Part shown: one piece after another, positions 48,262 through 60,709 of the stretch | How the letters are laid out: each line of letters starts with the position of its first letter | Position numbering within the stretch: the first letter of the stretch is position 1 | Assembly: GCA_030077755.1 (NCBI GenBank) | Contig: JAQJZZ010000012.1 | Location: 806,001 to 870,000 of the forward strand | Reading direction: 5' to 3' | DNA: 64,000 bases | Origin: Filosporella fistucella | Lineage: Eukaryota; Ascomycota; Leotiomycetes; Helotiales | Program-made: the position numbers and the translations under genes | The notes under the pieces: generated by a model | What the model was told of the DNA's origin: nothing | Seen by the model: the letters and a program-made list of their open reading frames with translations, nothing else | The model's database searches: none

Positions 48262-49582
48262 GTTCCTTCGGGACTAAGCTTGCTGTCTGTCTTCAAGATC
48301 TGGAAAAGACTGTGGACCATGTCTCTTTCGTCTACTCTCTTCATTTTTCAGCCCCTCCGATCACGATAATACGACACGCATCCATTTTCAGCTTCTTACG
48401 ATTTCGTCGCTTTCCACATTGCATGCCTGTACGATAATTTCCCTTTTCGCGCAGCACAGCCAATCCATTGTCACCAACACGTTCCCCTCGGTTTTTCGGT
48501 TTCGATTCCCCAGATACATCGTCGGCGCTCTCGCAGACACATACAATCATCGCAGACAGCAATCACATCTTCTGCAGTATCCTCGATACCCCAGAAATCT
48601 ACTGCTCGTCTTGCGATTACATACACCATCATCGATTTCCCTTCACCAAAATCGAATTCCAATTTTCGCCATCTCTTCTTTCGATTCTTCTCAGATTAGA
48701 AACTTTGGTGAGAAAGTTTTCTGCTCTACTCTTTCTTTTCCCTTCTGGAATTAGATCGAGACGAGTTGATCGAAATTTCACCTCGAATTGCATTGCTCTT
48801 CCTGGTACTCTTGATGCATCGACAAACTGGATATTCATAGTACGGGCCTCCTACTCTTGCTTTTCCTCGGAAATTAAGGGTAACATCATTGTGTTCTTGA
48901 TTGAATGAGTGTTGCGGATGGTTTGGGTTTTCTTCTTCTTCTCCCTTTCTACCTTTCTTGTGGGTCACTTCTTTGCTGAGGCGGGATGGGATCAAGCATG
49001 GATAGATGGGATGGAGTGATGGGTTGGATTGCTTTTTTCATGGGAACTTAGATTTACGATTCTAGGTTTGGGAATGAATTATGGGTCTTTCTGTCAGTTT
49101 GCCGAGAAGTTATTTGAGATGAGGTGAGGTGTGTTCGTTTGGTGATATGTGATACGCGAGATTTTATGATGTGCTGCGTTACTATAACATGCGAAGGCAA
49201 GAAAAGACAAGAAGAAAATGTGAGCTGGACGTGGGTCAAAGTGAACAGAAGGAAGAGAGTTCAAGGTAATGATGCCAACATTATCTTGTGCCTGCAACAT
49301 AATCTCTCTATTCAGTTTCCTCATCTGCAGCCAAGATATCAAATCGCACCAGGGATGAAGCACGACAAATGCAAAGCAGCTGAAATTTTCATTGTCATTT
49401 CATGGCATATCCTGCTCTCCAGAAAATAGAATACATTCCCCACCAAGCTCAATCACCGACTCCATTCGCCTTCAATGCCGAGGTCCTTGCAAAAGCCCTG
49501 AACGCCTTCAATGCATACCTGTCCATACCCACTCATATTCCTTTGCAGGCTTCCTCAGTCTTCTACAATGCTCATTCAATGC
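48262..49582. other. Intergenic, 1.3 kb, between convergent genes
   Basis: Both flanking genes end here, so it should hold two 3' untranslated regions. Short open frames on both strands overlap one another and show no domain. Confidence 0.5.
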
Positions 49583-51547
49583 TTAAGCCTCCATCAATAA
49601 ACCCCACAATGCCTCTCCCTCTACGTACCCGTGATGAATAACATTCACCAACCACGTATCCTCTACAACATTCTCAATTAACTCTTTACTTTTACTGTTT
49701 CTCCCATACACTCTACCCCACTCCTCCCAGATGCCAAAAGCTTCTTCTGCCCAAGCTCTGAAACTGACTTCTTCGATAATGGTAGGCGTAATGATTTCCT
49801 TCCCAGGGAAAGCACCCCAAGTAACTGCGTTTGTGGAGCCGCCTTCTTTGATGTCGGAAGATAAGTATTCGCCCTTGGCGTTACATGCATACCATGAGAC
49901 CATCTCATTGGTTCCATCGGAAGTGAGCTTGGATTTGAGGGTTTTCCATTCGGAGGATGGAATGAATAGCTCTACAAATGCCTTCTGGAATACGAACCCG
50001 TTCTTGGGTCCCCAGCCAAAGATGGGATCAGAAGATTTGATGCCGTTAACTGCAGGTTGAGAAGCGACTGTCCACCATCCCTTTTTGTTCAGTTTGAGGA
50101 GCTGCGATTTGATAGTGTTGGTCTCCTCGTTGAGTCCCTCTTCGCTCCATGGAATTGCGGAGATTGTGCCTTCTAGATGACGAATGAAGATTTCCGTGAT
50201 GTCTGCTTTGGCTGTAGGATGACCCCACAATTTGATAGCTGAGGAAATAGACATATGCAGACTAACACCATATCCATCAATCTCCCCGTACGCAGGCGAT
50301 CGGGCATCTCCCCATCGACCATTGGGAAAATCGTCCCACGTAGCTTCTCTACCCAGACTACCTTCGCCTTCAGAAATAGCAAGTGTGTTGGCTCTTGTAT
50401 TGACAGCTTCAGCTGGAACAGCTGCCTCAGCAGCAGTAGCCTCGAGATCAGGGTTGGATGTTTTGGGGCCTGTGATTATGACTCTGTTGTGTGGATCTGA
50501 ACCAACTGAGCTTTGACGGCGAGATGGCCGTTTATGGCCATTGATAATTGGGTGCAATGCTGAAGGCTCTTCCAGAATAGCAGATTCTTCGAGGTCTGAT
50601 GGCGAGGAAGGAATAAGATTCGTACGCTCCAGAATGAACGCGACAGCTTTCTCCAGGTTCAGGGTATAGAAATGGAAACCTCTTGGACCAGGAGCCGGTT
50701 GCTCTTGAATATGCTGTACAATTTCAGACACAATATCCACACCCACTTTCTTCACCATTTCATCATCTCCCTTCACCTTATCCAGCCGCTCCATAATTCC
50801 AGGTGGCAATTTGGCATGGCTGAGTTTCGTCGTCCTTTTGATCATCTGGTAGCTCTGAATAGGCATCATGCCGGGTATAATCGGCATTGTCTTGAACAAT
50901 CCGCTCTCATGTTCCCTCAATCTCTTTTCAAAGGCATCATAAGCTTCCACGTCGAAGAATAGCTGTGTCATAATAAAATCAGCCCCAGCTTTCACCTTCT
51001 CCACCAAATATGGCATATCATGCTCCAAATTCTGTCCGGCGGGATCACTTTCATCTGCATGGCCCTCCGGATACGCCGCGACTCCAATGCAGAAATAATC
51101 TCCATATCCTTTCCTAATATATTTCACCAAATCCACAGCCCACTCAAATTCTTCTCCATTCTTCGCACTAGAATTGCCAGTATCGTACTCCTCCCCTCTT
51201 GGTGGATCACCTCGCAGAGCAAGAATGTTTCTAATCCCCAACGCTTTTGCATCTCCCAAAGCTTTATCTACCAGTTCCTTTGACATATTTGTGCAGGTCA
51301 GATGCAGACAAGTTGTCAATCCCAATTCTCGCTGGCATAGCTCTGCGAGCTCGAGAGATTTAGTGGCAGTGCTTCCACCAGCTCCCCAAGTAACTGTTAT
51401 GAAGAGCGGTCTTAAGGCACGGGACATACGATCGAGACGCGCGCGGAGGTTGGAGGAACCCATTGTTGTTTTCGGTGGGAAGAATTCGAGGGAGAAGTAG
51501 GTAGAACGCGGAGGCAACGCGGCGATTTTGGTAGTAATTTTCTCCAT
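49583..51547 (-). CDS. MET12: Methylenetetrahydrofolate reductase, MET12 type
   Basis: This is a single exon of 654 residues from the ATG at 51547 (MEKITTKIAALPP). The frame stays open a further 62 codons upstream, but that stretch is Pro/Ser-rich and does not resemble the family. It reduces 5,10-methylene-THF to 5-methyl-THF for methionine synthesis. N-terminal TIM-barrel motifs: SLEFFPPKTTMGSSNL, FITVTWGAGGSTATKSLELA, HLTCTNMSKELVDKAL, NILALRGDPPRGEEY, GADFIMTQLFFDVEAY and PGMMPIQSY. A Ser/Arg-rich linker (about residues 345-420) is followed by the eukaryotic regulatory domain (ATWDDFPNGRWGDARSPAYG, FGWGPKNGFVFQKAFVE, VTWGAFPGKEI). The MGSSNL and RGEEY features and the long linker fit the MET12 rather than the MET13 paralogue; that sub-assignment is less sure. 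Confidence 0.93.
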   Translation of the reverse strand: MEKITTKIAALPPRSTYFSLEFFPPKTTMGSSNLRARLDRMSRALRPLFITVTWGAGGSTATKSLELAELCQRELGLTTCLHLTCTNMSKELVDKALGDAKALGIRNILALRGDPPRGEEYDTGNSSAKNGEEFEWAVDLVKYIRKGYGDYFCIGVAAYPEGHADESDPAGQNLEHDMPYLVEKVKAGADFIMTQLFFDVEAYDAFEKRLREHESGLFKTMPIIPGMMPIQSYQMIKRTTKLSHAKLPPGIMERLDKVKGDDEMVKKVGVDIVSEIVQHIQEQPAPGPRGFHFYTLNLEKAVAFILERTNLIPSSPSDLEESAILEEPSALHPIINGHKRPSRRQSSVGSDPHNRVIITGPKTSNPDLEATAAEAAVPAEAVNTRANTLAISEGEGSLGREATWDDFPNGRWGDARSPAYGEIDGYGVSLHMSISSAIKLWGHPTAKADITEIFIRHLEGTISAIPWSEEGLNEETNTIKSQLLKLNKKGWWTVASQPAVNGIKSSDPIFGWGPKNGFVFQKAFVELFIPSSEWKTLKSKLTSDGTNEMVSWYACNAKGEYLSSDIKEGGSTNAVTWGAFPGKEIITPTIIEEVSFRAWAEEAFGIWEEWGRVYGRNSKSKELIENVVEDTWLVNVIHHGYVEGEALWGLLMEA

Positions 51548-52075
51548 TGTGATAGCTTTGAATGCTCGATTGGAGATCAAGGGTTGGTAGATTTGATTTT
51601 CTCGAGGGTTGGAAGGAGAAAGGTGGGAGAATGCTTGATTGTTTGTTCGGGGAGGAAAGTTGAACAAAGACTCGAGACAAGGCTGGATAGTGGGGTCGTG
51701 ACAGCGGCTGAACTCCGGGTGCAGAGGTGGCACTTCTGGGTGTCACTTTCAAGGGTTGAGAGTCAATTGAGGAGAATATTTCTTTGTTCGTGTTACTGAA
51801 CTGGTCACGAGCTTGGTGATACTGATGATGAATGGTGTAACACTGGAGCCATAATCTCTTTCCTATTGGCAAATTAAACATCAAGCATCAGTTCGTGATC
51901 TACCCTTGGCATTCGGTATATTGCGGTAGCTCTGAGTAAGACAATTGACATCAGTGTGCATGATAGTCTTGTATTCAGAATATATGTATCGTCCATTCAT
52001 ATGCATGTCTTACAACGAAAAGTATCAGACAAGCCAACCCAGACAACGACCGCAACGCCTAGTGATCGAACAGAT
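51548..52075. other. Intergenic, 528 bases
   Basis: Promoter of the reductase gene on the left and the 3' end of the aminotransferase gene on the right. No gene is seen. Confidence 0.5.
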
Positions 52076-54062
52076 TTAACAAGCACCAAGCATTCCCAAA
52101 TCTACTAACTCAGCCTGTGTCCTTCCATTGGCAATTTTGGCTTGTGCCGAAGGCTCAATATTTTCCATCTCTTTCTTACTCTTAATCAACCAGAACGCCT
52201 TTATTCCCTCGCAGAATCTCTTGCTGCTCTTTTCCACTTCTTCCTCGTTCACTGCCGCGAAACATAACCGGAAGAATTGGTATCCCTTCTCCTCCATGAT
52301 CTCCGGTGTAGGACTGAACATTGCTCCGGGTGCAGCAAGTACCAAGTAAGGAGTAGTGGTCAAAAATATCCAGAGCAGAGAAGCCATCTTTTGAGGAGGA
52401 ACGATGCCAGCTAACGGGTGAGTGTCAAGATGCAAGTGAATCCAGACGAACATGCCTCCCCGTGGCCAGTCGAACGAAAACATTTTCGTTTTATAAACGA
52501 AAGACCAATCGTCATCAGTATATCGAGGGAATGGGATCCTCTGTCTCACTAAGAAGCGACCATCTTCTAAGTTCGAACACATGCGATTCATGCGGTGCTC
52601 ATAGACGCCTCGGAGACCGGCTAACCAGCGAACCCACCCCTCAGTCTGCCAGCCAGTGAAAGCAAGTTGCTCATGCTTAGGTTTGGTCCTAAATTCCGCC
52701 ATCGCTGGTTGCGGCCCCATGATGAGCTCGGAAATCATGGACTGCACAAAACCTGAAGGCTGTTGCGTGGAAGTCTCCGTAATACGGAGAATGCGCTCTA
52801 TGATTGCTGGCTGGGCTGTTATCCAGCCGAGACGGCAACCCGGTGCCACGGTTTTGGAAAAAGTGTCGAGACGGATTACCCGCCCATCGTAGTCAACGTT
52901 CAGGTACGAAGGGACAAGGCTGTCAATGAAGTCATGACCAGACTTTTTCCCGAATACATGAACCGGTTGTGGTAATGGTGTTGGCATTCCACGAGCTGCT
53001 GCTTCTGCGCCAGCTGCAGATGGGAATTGCAGATACCAGTATGGATCATCCTCAATGATCAGCACGTCGTATTTGCTGCAGATAGCATAGAGATCTTTCC
53101 GACGTTGAATGGAAAGGGTGCCTCCAGTGGGGTTCTGCCCAATGCTGAAGGATGTCAGTACACAACTTTTTGCCACTCTTTAAAAATACTCACGTCACCG
53201 TATACATCAAGTGTGGTCTCCGGCCTTTGGATTCATCCCAATTGGAAAGCACATCTTCCAGACCGCCAGGGCCGTCGGGGAGCATGCCTTCCGAATCAAT
53301 CGCCACAGGTACTGCCTGGATGCCTCTTGGTCGTGCAGCTTGTACTGCATTCATGTATGCGAACTCCTCGCAGAGCAGTCCAGGCCGTTCCCGAATCCAA
53401 TCTCTTTCCTCGCTCCACACATTGCTGAACGCCTCCAATGTTTTTGAAAGTCCATCTGTGTTACCACACGAGAGGATGATCTCTGGCCCATTCAGGTATG
53501 GGACGTTGGGGTGCAATACATCGCGAGCGAATTGTCGCAGGAACGAGTAGAGTGGAGGATAACCTTGTGCCGTCCCATATTGTAGCGCAGTTGTTAAATC
53601 AATCTTCTGCATTAGATCTGTGACAGCAGATGTATGTGGGACGGTTATATGGGCTGATGAAGAGACATCTCTCGACTTGTTGATGCTCGATTTTTGGAGA
53701 CTGCGCGCCAGCTCCTTGCTTGGGTCATTGGGAAGGTTTGGAGTCGGTTTAAAGCGCTGTGGCTGTGCGATTTGAGCTTCAAGTGTATCAAATGGGAAAA
53801 GAGAGGCATTTGGAAGTCCTATGAATGATTATCAGCATCATCATGCAGAACCACAATGCTGACACCCATCCCACCTTTGAAATGAGGACCGAGAATCCGG
53901 GTATCACTCACCACCAGCTAAATTTCCAATTCCAGGAATCTGGAAATATTTATAAAATTGTTTGACGCTGCTCTCCTTCCTCGCAGCTGTTACTCTTGAG
54001 AAATGATGGCTCAGATCTGCAGGCGGTTTTGGTCCCATGTTGGGCTCTGTAGCTGATGCCAT
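52076..54062 (-). CDS. Aromatic amino acid / 2-aminoadipate aminotransferase (ARO8-like, class I)
   Basis: Three exons, 54062-53912, 53818-53194 and 53144-52076, give 614 residues. I prefer the ATG at 54062 (context ACCATGG, MASATEPNMGP); an in-frame ATG eight codons earlier at 54086 is possible. The enzyme is PLP-dependent and transfers amino groups between aromatic amino acids or 2-aminoadipate and 2-oxo acids. Fold-type I marks: FQIPGIGNLAGGLPN near the start, LQYGTAQGYPPL, ILSCGNTDGLSKTLEAF, TIGQNPTGGTLSIQRR (restored by intron 2), IIEDDPYWYLQF and the PLP lysine in LDTFSKTVAPGCRLGW. It is somewhat longer than yeast Aro8 (500). The length comes partly from an inserted Ser/Lys-rich segment after SLFPFDTLEAQ and partly from C-terminal additions. 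Confidence 0.92.
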
Positions 54063-54704
54063 GGTAACATACTCAAAGTCTGCCATATTGAAAGTCGGCC
54101 TCTCGACAAGTAATATTTGTCTTGGTGACAAGATAAATTAAGAAAAAGATGTTAAGGAGAAAACAGATGATGGTGGAAAGGTCTACTTTCCTGTTGTCGA
54201 GCTTCCCGATAAGAGATAGCATACGTCTTGCTAGGGTTGGAATTCGCAAGAGGTTCTTACAAAGCAACGGTGTTTGATGGGCAAATCGGGGCTCGACTTG
54301 AGCCGTGTCATGATTAATTGACCCGACTGAGAAGGTGAAAACTTTAGATAAAGAATCGTCAGCTTGCACCGAGTCCATGATGTTTTGACTGCTCGTGAGA
54401 AGCCCTGGTGATCGATTCGGAAAAAAATAATGAAGCTTTATAGATGTAAAAATAGTCGTTGAAGAACAGAGACATCAGTACACACCCCCCGCATTCTACA
54501 GCGAGCACGACATCGGGCTAATGTGCGCCTCACGTGGCAGCGAGACATTAAACCGTTTTCGTGGAACAGAAGCAAATACACACAACCATTTTTTTTGCAC
54601 ATTGATGCATATTACAGCCTTCAATCCTTTCTCTGTTGAATGGTTTCCGTAATCATAAGTGAACGTCTCATATGTTTATTCAACTAAATTTTCATCATTG
54701 GGTA
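54063..54704. other. Intergenic, 642 bases
   Basis: Upstream region of the aminotransferase gene and 3' region of the gamma-tubulin complex gene. A minus-strand frame at 54378-54073 has an ATG and one hydrophobic stretch, but it overlaps the start of the aminotransferase gene and is probably leader sequence. Confidence 0.45.
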
Positions 54705-57570
54705 TCAGTAATCATGCACTCCCTTTCCTATCCCGTTTCCAATTCCGGACTCCAACATTTCTGCAAGCGTGTCCCAACTCCGAGTACGGGTAGGATCTCC
54801 CCCCGCCCGTGCTACACCTTTCAATCCGGTAGATACGAACCGGATAAGGCGATCAAAATCGGCCTTCATCATCCTCAATTTCTCCACGTACAGTAAATCC
54901 TCCTTTCCGTCATCGTACGATAGGATGCTAAAATCGACCTCATCTCCGTCATCATCTGAGCTTGAATCGATATCTCGTCGACTTCCCATCACGCTCTTTC
55001 TAAATGATTGCGACTCAATCCGTTTTCGCTGCGGTGTGCGTAAGCCCAAACTCGCCATTGAAATATCCATCAACTCCTGCTGTCTATCCATGACCTCTTT
55101 ATTGGCCATGGAGTTAACGGCCTGGGCATCCTCAAGCTTGATACTCAAATCAAGAATTTTTAACACCGTCTTATGAATCAATTCCAATTTACCTCCCAAC
55201 AACGCCTGGTCTGTTGTCAATTTGATGTAAGCAGAGTGAACAGCTATCATGCTATCAACGTCCTCCGCCGCCCTCAAATCTTCTTGCATCTTGTCTGAAC
55301 AAGGCTTCAAGACGAGAGAGGTTAGATAGTAGTAGATCAGTTGTGTGAACCATAGAAGCCTGGTTCGAAGTAAATAGTATAATGCTCGTTCATCAGAGCT
55401 GTTTGTACTTGTGACCTTGTCAAAAACTAACCGCTGGCGGGACAGTATGTGGGAGCTCCTCCGAACCTGCAAAAGAAATGTGAACACTTTCTTGTACGGG
55501 GCAATGTTTTCTGGTGCGAGAATGATCTGAATCGGCCAAGACAGGAGATATTTGACCTCTAAAATTGACAGAGCGTTTACTGACTTCCGGCATATTGCAA
55601 CGTCCTGATGCTTTCGTGACAGTGACCGGACGGCTATCCGTAGATTTTCAGGGGCTACTGATGGAATGGAGCCAAAAGTGCTTTGAGCTATCTCTGTGAG
55701 TGTGAATCGATCGTTCCATGAGGTGTTTAATGCGTCTAATTTGTCATATATCGAGTTGGTGAACACGGATCCAACTATGCCGTCCTCGATGAAATATATG
55801 TGTGATAGAGCGTCCAAAGCAGTGTGAAGACCGCAAGAGTCGAACAAAGTTTTGCGTAGCAGGTAAGATGCGTGGTGATGCTTACTGCGCACCCAATTAT
55901 CAAACGCTGAATTAAATAATTCTGTGAAGGGTACGAGTTGAAATTGCTCCTGATTGCACACACTATTAAAATCTAGAGGTGGCTCATCACCACCTCTAGC
56001 CGATCGCAGCAAATCGAATTGGTTGAGGTGTTTCAAAACTACAACACTCTTGCCAGTGTTGAAGATTTTGTTGGAAGCAGCTTGGAGAAATTTAGGTGCA
56101 TGAAGAACTCCATTCGAAGTCCTGCGAATTTTGAATCGAGACTGCCACAAAGATGACAGCTCAACATCTCCCGGCGCTTCAGAGACGAAGAATATCTTGT
56201 CACCTATTTCCAGTTCGCCATCCTCCATCCATGTCCGTAGTGGCCGAAGATACACCAGGAAACATTCAAAAAATATCGTACCCATGAAAATATATATGTC
56301 ATGATCGCCCGCCATTTGCGACGTACATGTCTCATCATATAGCATTTCCAAATATCGAAATGCGTGTCCATACTGGTCGCTATCAATGGTCTTGATTACT
56401 GTTGACAATTGATCAAAACATCGAAAGTATGGAGTACAGACTTGCTGAATTTGTAGCAGGCTGACGACGACGTCTGCCGAGGGGCTCACGAGTTTGTGCT
56501 GCTCGCGACTCAAGTGTGTATCAAAATCAGCAATCCTAGCCAGTGTCGAATTTTGTAGAATCTGCAGCAATGGCACTGGCTGCGATCTCCCGGCCCATTT
56601 TCTTAACAAAAGCACCGCTGCTCCATGGTCTGCGAATGACTTTGTGAGCTTGAAGAATGCTTCTGGGGAGGAATGCTTCAAGGTGAAGTTTAGACATGGC
56701 CGAATATTCGAACCCTCTATCTGGAATATAGATGTTGGTAATCCTCCTAGCATGAACAAAACTTCTCGAATAGCTTGTATTTCTGTAATAGGGCGCTTCA
56801 CAGTCTCCAGTTTCACACCATCTACCATCGGGATCTTTAGCCAGAACTGTTCGTTTTGAAGCTGGGTCAAATCTGCTCTCGATGAGGGATTGATAGAGAA
56901 GTCTTCGGGAAACCTTCCGCGCTCCCCTTCTATACTTGATAATGCTGTGGTATCTGTGAGTCCATCGTCGGACTGCGAGTCCTCAAGCTCATCGTCCTCG
57001 GAGTTGTCTTCGAAATTCACATTTCTCCAGATGCTTTTGTCTCGCAAAGCGGGGTTCTCAGCTGCCAAATCTTCCCATCGTAGAGATGGACCTGTATCTG
57101 GCTCTGGTTCTTTCAAGAGATCGAGATCCTCAAGTCTTGACTTTGAAACTGGCTTGTCCGATAATTCCAACAATAAATGAAGGATTTCCGGAGTCCATTT
57201 TAATTCGAGGTCTGGAAGTCTATCTAATCGCTCACGTAGGGCATCTGCCAATGGGTCCTCATTATAGACGCGGAATTTCTCCTCCAGGCCATCGAGCCGG
57301 CTGGTAACATCAAATTGATTTGTTCGCGGGTGATTGTGAAAGCGTAAGGCTCGGAGGGCTGTCTCACGATGGATATTGAATCTTGCAGAATCAGACTAAA
57401 TGGATCTATCAGTACTCTTTAATATTTGGGATTATCTCAAAGTACGGGATGTGCTTCACGATGGTATCCGACAACTCTAGATGATATAATATTCGTACCT
57501 TCGGTGATGCACCCGTTAGGAGCGCCACAAGCTCATCAGTCAGGCCACCAAGCTTTGCGATATGCGCCAT
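54705..57570 (-). CDS. Gamma-tubulin complex component, GCP5-like (Spc97/Spc98 family)
   Basis: Two exons, 57570-57499 (MAHIAKLGGLTDELVALLTG) and 57395-54705, with a 103-base phase-0 intron, give 920 residues. The N-terminal region contains LRFHNHPRTNQFDV and LEEKFRVYNEDPLADALRERL, then WTPEILHLLLELSDKPV, which I associate with GCP5-type subunits. The core Spc97/Spc98 domain follows (PITEIQAIREVLFMLGGLP, DHDIYIFMGTIFFECFLVYL, KLDALNTSWNDRF, LLRTRLLWFTQLIYYYL). These proteins sit at spindle pole bodies in the gamma-tubulin ring complex and help nucleate microtubules. The C-terminus is acidic, then ends GIGKGVHDY. Family assignment is firm; GCP5 rather than GCP4 or GCP6 is my best reading. Confidence 0.85.
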
Positions 57571-57800
57571 CACGAGAATGTAGCATGAATGACCATCAGC
57601 AAGAGTTTGTCTGGAAGTTTACATTGAAACTTTAACGCGAAGCTTTTTGGGGGACGCGACTTTGTGGCCTGAAAGCTCCTTTATTCTAGCCTGAGGCTTA
57701 CGGAGCTGTCGTCACGGCCCTTGCCATTAAGGGGATCTGCTCCAGACTTTGTTACGCCCCCAACATTTTGTTGAAAAGAACACTCACCAAACCTCACAAG

Positions 57801-59129
57801 ATGGCGATAGCGAAACCGATTCGAATGCTTGGCCTAGCAGCTATAGGCTTATGGATTTTCTTCTTATATCAGATATTTGGGCCAACGAAATACCCCAAAG
57901 GTCCTGGGGATACGCTGGAGAATATGGATAGAGATCCAAATCTAGACCGTATGTATTGTCGCACATGTATTTGCAAGAGACATACTGACTCTGTTGATAG
58001 TAACGGGAGAACCTGAAGGAGTATTATGGAGAGCAGACACAGGTTACGGACTTGGTGCAGAGGGAACGAATCGCATAAATGCTACTCTTCTCTCCTTAGT
58101 CCGCAACGAAGAGGTTGAGGGGATGGTTCAGGCTATGAGAGATCTCGAGAGAACTTGGAATTCTAAGTTCAATTACCCTTGGACCTTTTTCAACGACGTG
58201 CCATTCACAGAGGACTTCAAGAAGCGGACCCAGGCAGAGACAAAAGCCCAATGCAATTATGGTAAGATTGTCACGTCCTTGGAAATAAGATTGCTGAAAC
58301 TCTTCAGAATTAATTCCTAAGGAGCATTGGGAAATCCCTTCATGGATTGACGAACAAATCTTTGACGAATCTGCCAAAATTCTAAAGGAGAATGATATCC
58401 AGTACGGTGCCATGAAGTCCTATCACCAAATGTGCAGATGGAATAGTGGTCTATTTTACAAACATCCAGCTCTTGCCAATACTCAGTACTACTGGCGAGT
58501 TGAGCCGAAGGTTCATTTCTTCTGCGATGTCGATTACGACGTTTTCCGGTACATGGCCGATCATAACAAGACTTATGGCTTCACGATCAATCTTTACGAT
58601 GCGCCACAATCCATTCCTACGTTATGGCCAGAGACCACAAAGTTTATGGCTGCCCATCCAGAATATCTTCACGAGAACAATGCAATGAATTGGCTATCCG
58701 ATGCATCAAGGAGACCAGAGCATAACATGAAAGCCAATGGATACTCAACTTGTCATTTCTGGTCCAATTTCGAAATCGCAGACATGAGTTTTTGGAGGAG
58801 TCAGGCATACGAAGATTATTTCAACCACCTTGACCGTGCCGGTGGATTCTTTTATGAAAGATGGGGGGATGCGCCCGTGCATAGTATAGCACTAGGTCTG
58901 TTTGAAGATTCAAGCAAGATTCATTGGTGAGACTTTTATCTTCACTAGACAATCACTACTAACAATACCAAGGTTCCGAGATATAGGATATCAACATATT
59001 CCATATTTCAACTGTCCCAACTCACCAAAATGCAAAGGTTGTATGACAGGCAGATTCACAGATGGAGAATCATGGCTGATGAAGGAGGATTGTCGGCCTA
59101 ACTGGTTCAAATATGTTGGTATGGGATAA
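57801..59129 (+). CDS. Alpha-1,2-mannosyltransferase, KTR/KRE2 family (GT15)
   Basis: Four exons, 57801-57948, 58001-58261, 58308-58926 and 58973-59129, give 394 residues. Type II membrane topology: a short cytosolic tail, then one anchor helix (MLGLAAIGLWIFFLYQIF), then the Golgi lumenal catalytic domain. It adds mannose from GDP-mannose to O- and N-linked glycans. GT15 marks: NEEVEGMVQAMRDLERTWN, YPWTFFNDVPFTEDFKKRT, IPKEHWEIPSWID, YHQMCRWNSGLFYKHP, YYWRVEPKVHFFCDVDYDVF and STCHFWSNFEIADMSFWRS with the catalytic Glu, then GDAPVHSIALGLF and a Cys-rich end (CPNSPKCKGC). The fungal O-glycosylation machinery has several such enzymes and the exact paralogue cannot be fixed. It is divergent from the gamma-tubulin complex gene across 230 bases. 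Confidence 0.95.
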
Positions 59130-60709
59130 GCTGGCAGTCGCAATGACTTGTTGTATTATGATGTTTGTCCGCATATTGAGCATTGGCAAGGCGTTCAAAG
59201 GATATGGGAAATATGTAGTAATATTGCTATCTCTGAGGTGTAGATGAGAATGTAGAAACAAGATTCATGATATTCTGTGGAAGGAGAAGCTGCAAAGAAA
59301 CACTGTGATCCAAATTTCCTGCAAACTTTTCAGAGCAGTCAGTTCACTCCTCTTGTAGTAGACATACACTTTGCAACCATGATTCACATTCACTTCACTT
59401 GGCAAATACTTTGCTCTCTATAATTATCCCCAGAGCTGCTTCAATATCTATTCATAAATGTCATCTTTTAGCCAAGGCAATATGCCCTTGTCGCATACTT
59501 GAACGTCTCACATGGCTCCATTCAATCGGACGGTCGCCCCCTATTCGTCACCTTTTCGACAGCAAATCGCCGGCTAATCGCCCAGACAATGATTTCGAAT
59601 CGATCGCGTGCAGGGAACGTCTCTTGATTTGCGATGTGCAACAAACTGATTTTGAGGTGGTAAGTCCAATGGGAGTTGCAGAAACTTTTGTAATTTTTCT
59701 TCCTGCTTACGACTGCTTTGAACTGGAGTAGACTTCTCAATACGTTTCTCAAGCCCACTCAAGCCCAAACAATCTCGTTGATGAGACATCTGGCTATCAT
59801 ACATGCGATTTCTACTCTTGCTCGAAATCGAAATTAGTTTTCCATCCTCTGGGTGTCTCTGATCAGGTTTCCAGCCTTTCATCAATATCATTTGCTCTAT
59901 TTCTTTCGTTGTTCAAAGTTTCATTATGCAATAATCTGCAAGTAAGGTGGGCATGATTGAACGAACTCTTGAGTATCCCAGATGATGATATTAAAGTTGT
60001 ACTACCATACTCAAATCATGGGTGGGGAGAAGCCTAGCTGCCGAAGCACATCAGCTTTACCCCTCAACAGCCTGCATAAGCTGCATATTATGTGTCAAAG
60101 AGAAAATCTTTAGAATGAAGTCTCTGGTCTTTAATCCTTCAACCAATTCCAGTTCCTGGTTTTGTGTTGAACGGCGTGTTTCCCTGGGACAAAGGCTATC
60201 GGCCTTAGAATGACCTCTGCAATTTTCACGGGACTGTGTTTGTGATGGGGACGACAAAACGTGTCACCCAGATGTCAACGTCAATGTCAAATCAAATGCA
60301 TTAAGGAATGTCTAGTCCCTAGATAGTGAGATAGGCTATAGAGTTTCTAAAATGGAGATTGTTTGTGGAAATGTACCTTACCGGTTACGAAAATTCTGGC
60401 CATGGGAATGGATGCGGATGTCAGGCTCTCTTACGAGCATGAAATAAATCTTGGTCATATACCCGACGTCAAATTCCATCGAGTACTTGGAGAGGTATAT
60501 ATATATACAAGGCACTGCCCGTCGTACAATCTGACGAATCGACTTTATCGATAGTGGCAGCTCTCTCGTCTCTCGTCACTAATCAATAGCTTCGGCAATT
60601 CAAGTTTGCAGACCGAGACCCCGAGAGTAAAGAGGGGTATTCTTCCTACTTCAGTGCGGTTCATAGTAAGAAGATTTTAAACTCCTCTGCCTACAGAAAC
60701 TTCATCACA
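59130..60709. other. Intergenic, 1.58 kb
   Basis: Both flanking genes are on the plus strand. A minus-strand frame at 59891-59574 (105 codons, ATG start, charged) and overlapping plus frames have no recognisable domain. A (TA)6 run at 60496-60507 about 200 bases before the next start could serve as a TATA element. Confidence 0.45.
60496..60507 (+). promoter_or_regulatory. Candidate TATA element / (TA)6 run
   Basis: TATATATATATA lies 203 bases before the start codon at 60710. The distance is long for a core promoter unless the leader is over 100 bases, so this is tentative. Confidence 0.3.

Noticed and set aside
54073..54378. Minus-strand 101-codon frame with a hydrophobic stretch upstream of the aminotransferase
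   Set aside because: It overlaps the aminotransferase start in another frame and most likely lies in its leader.
59574..59891. 105-codon minus-strand frame with ATG
   Set aside because: Charged but without any known motif and overlapping similar-length plus frames; left as intergenic.
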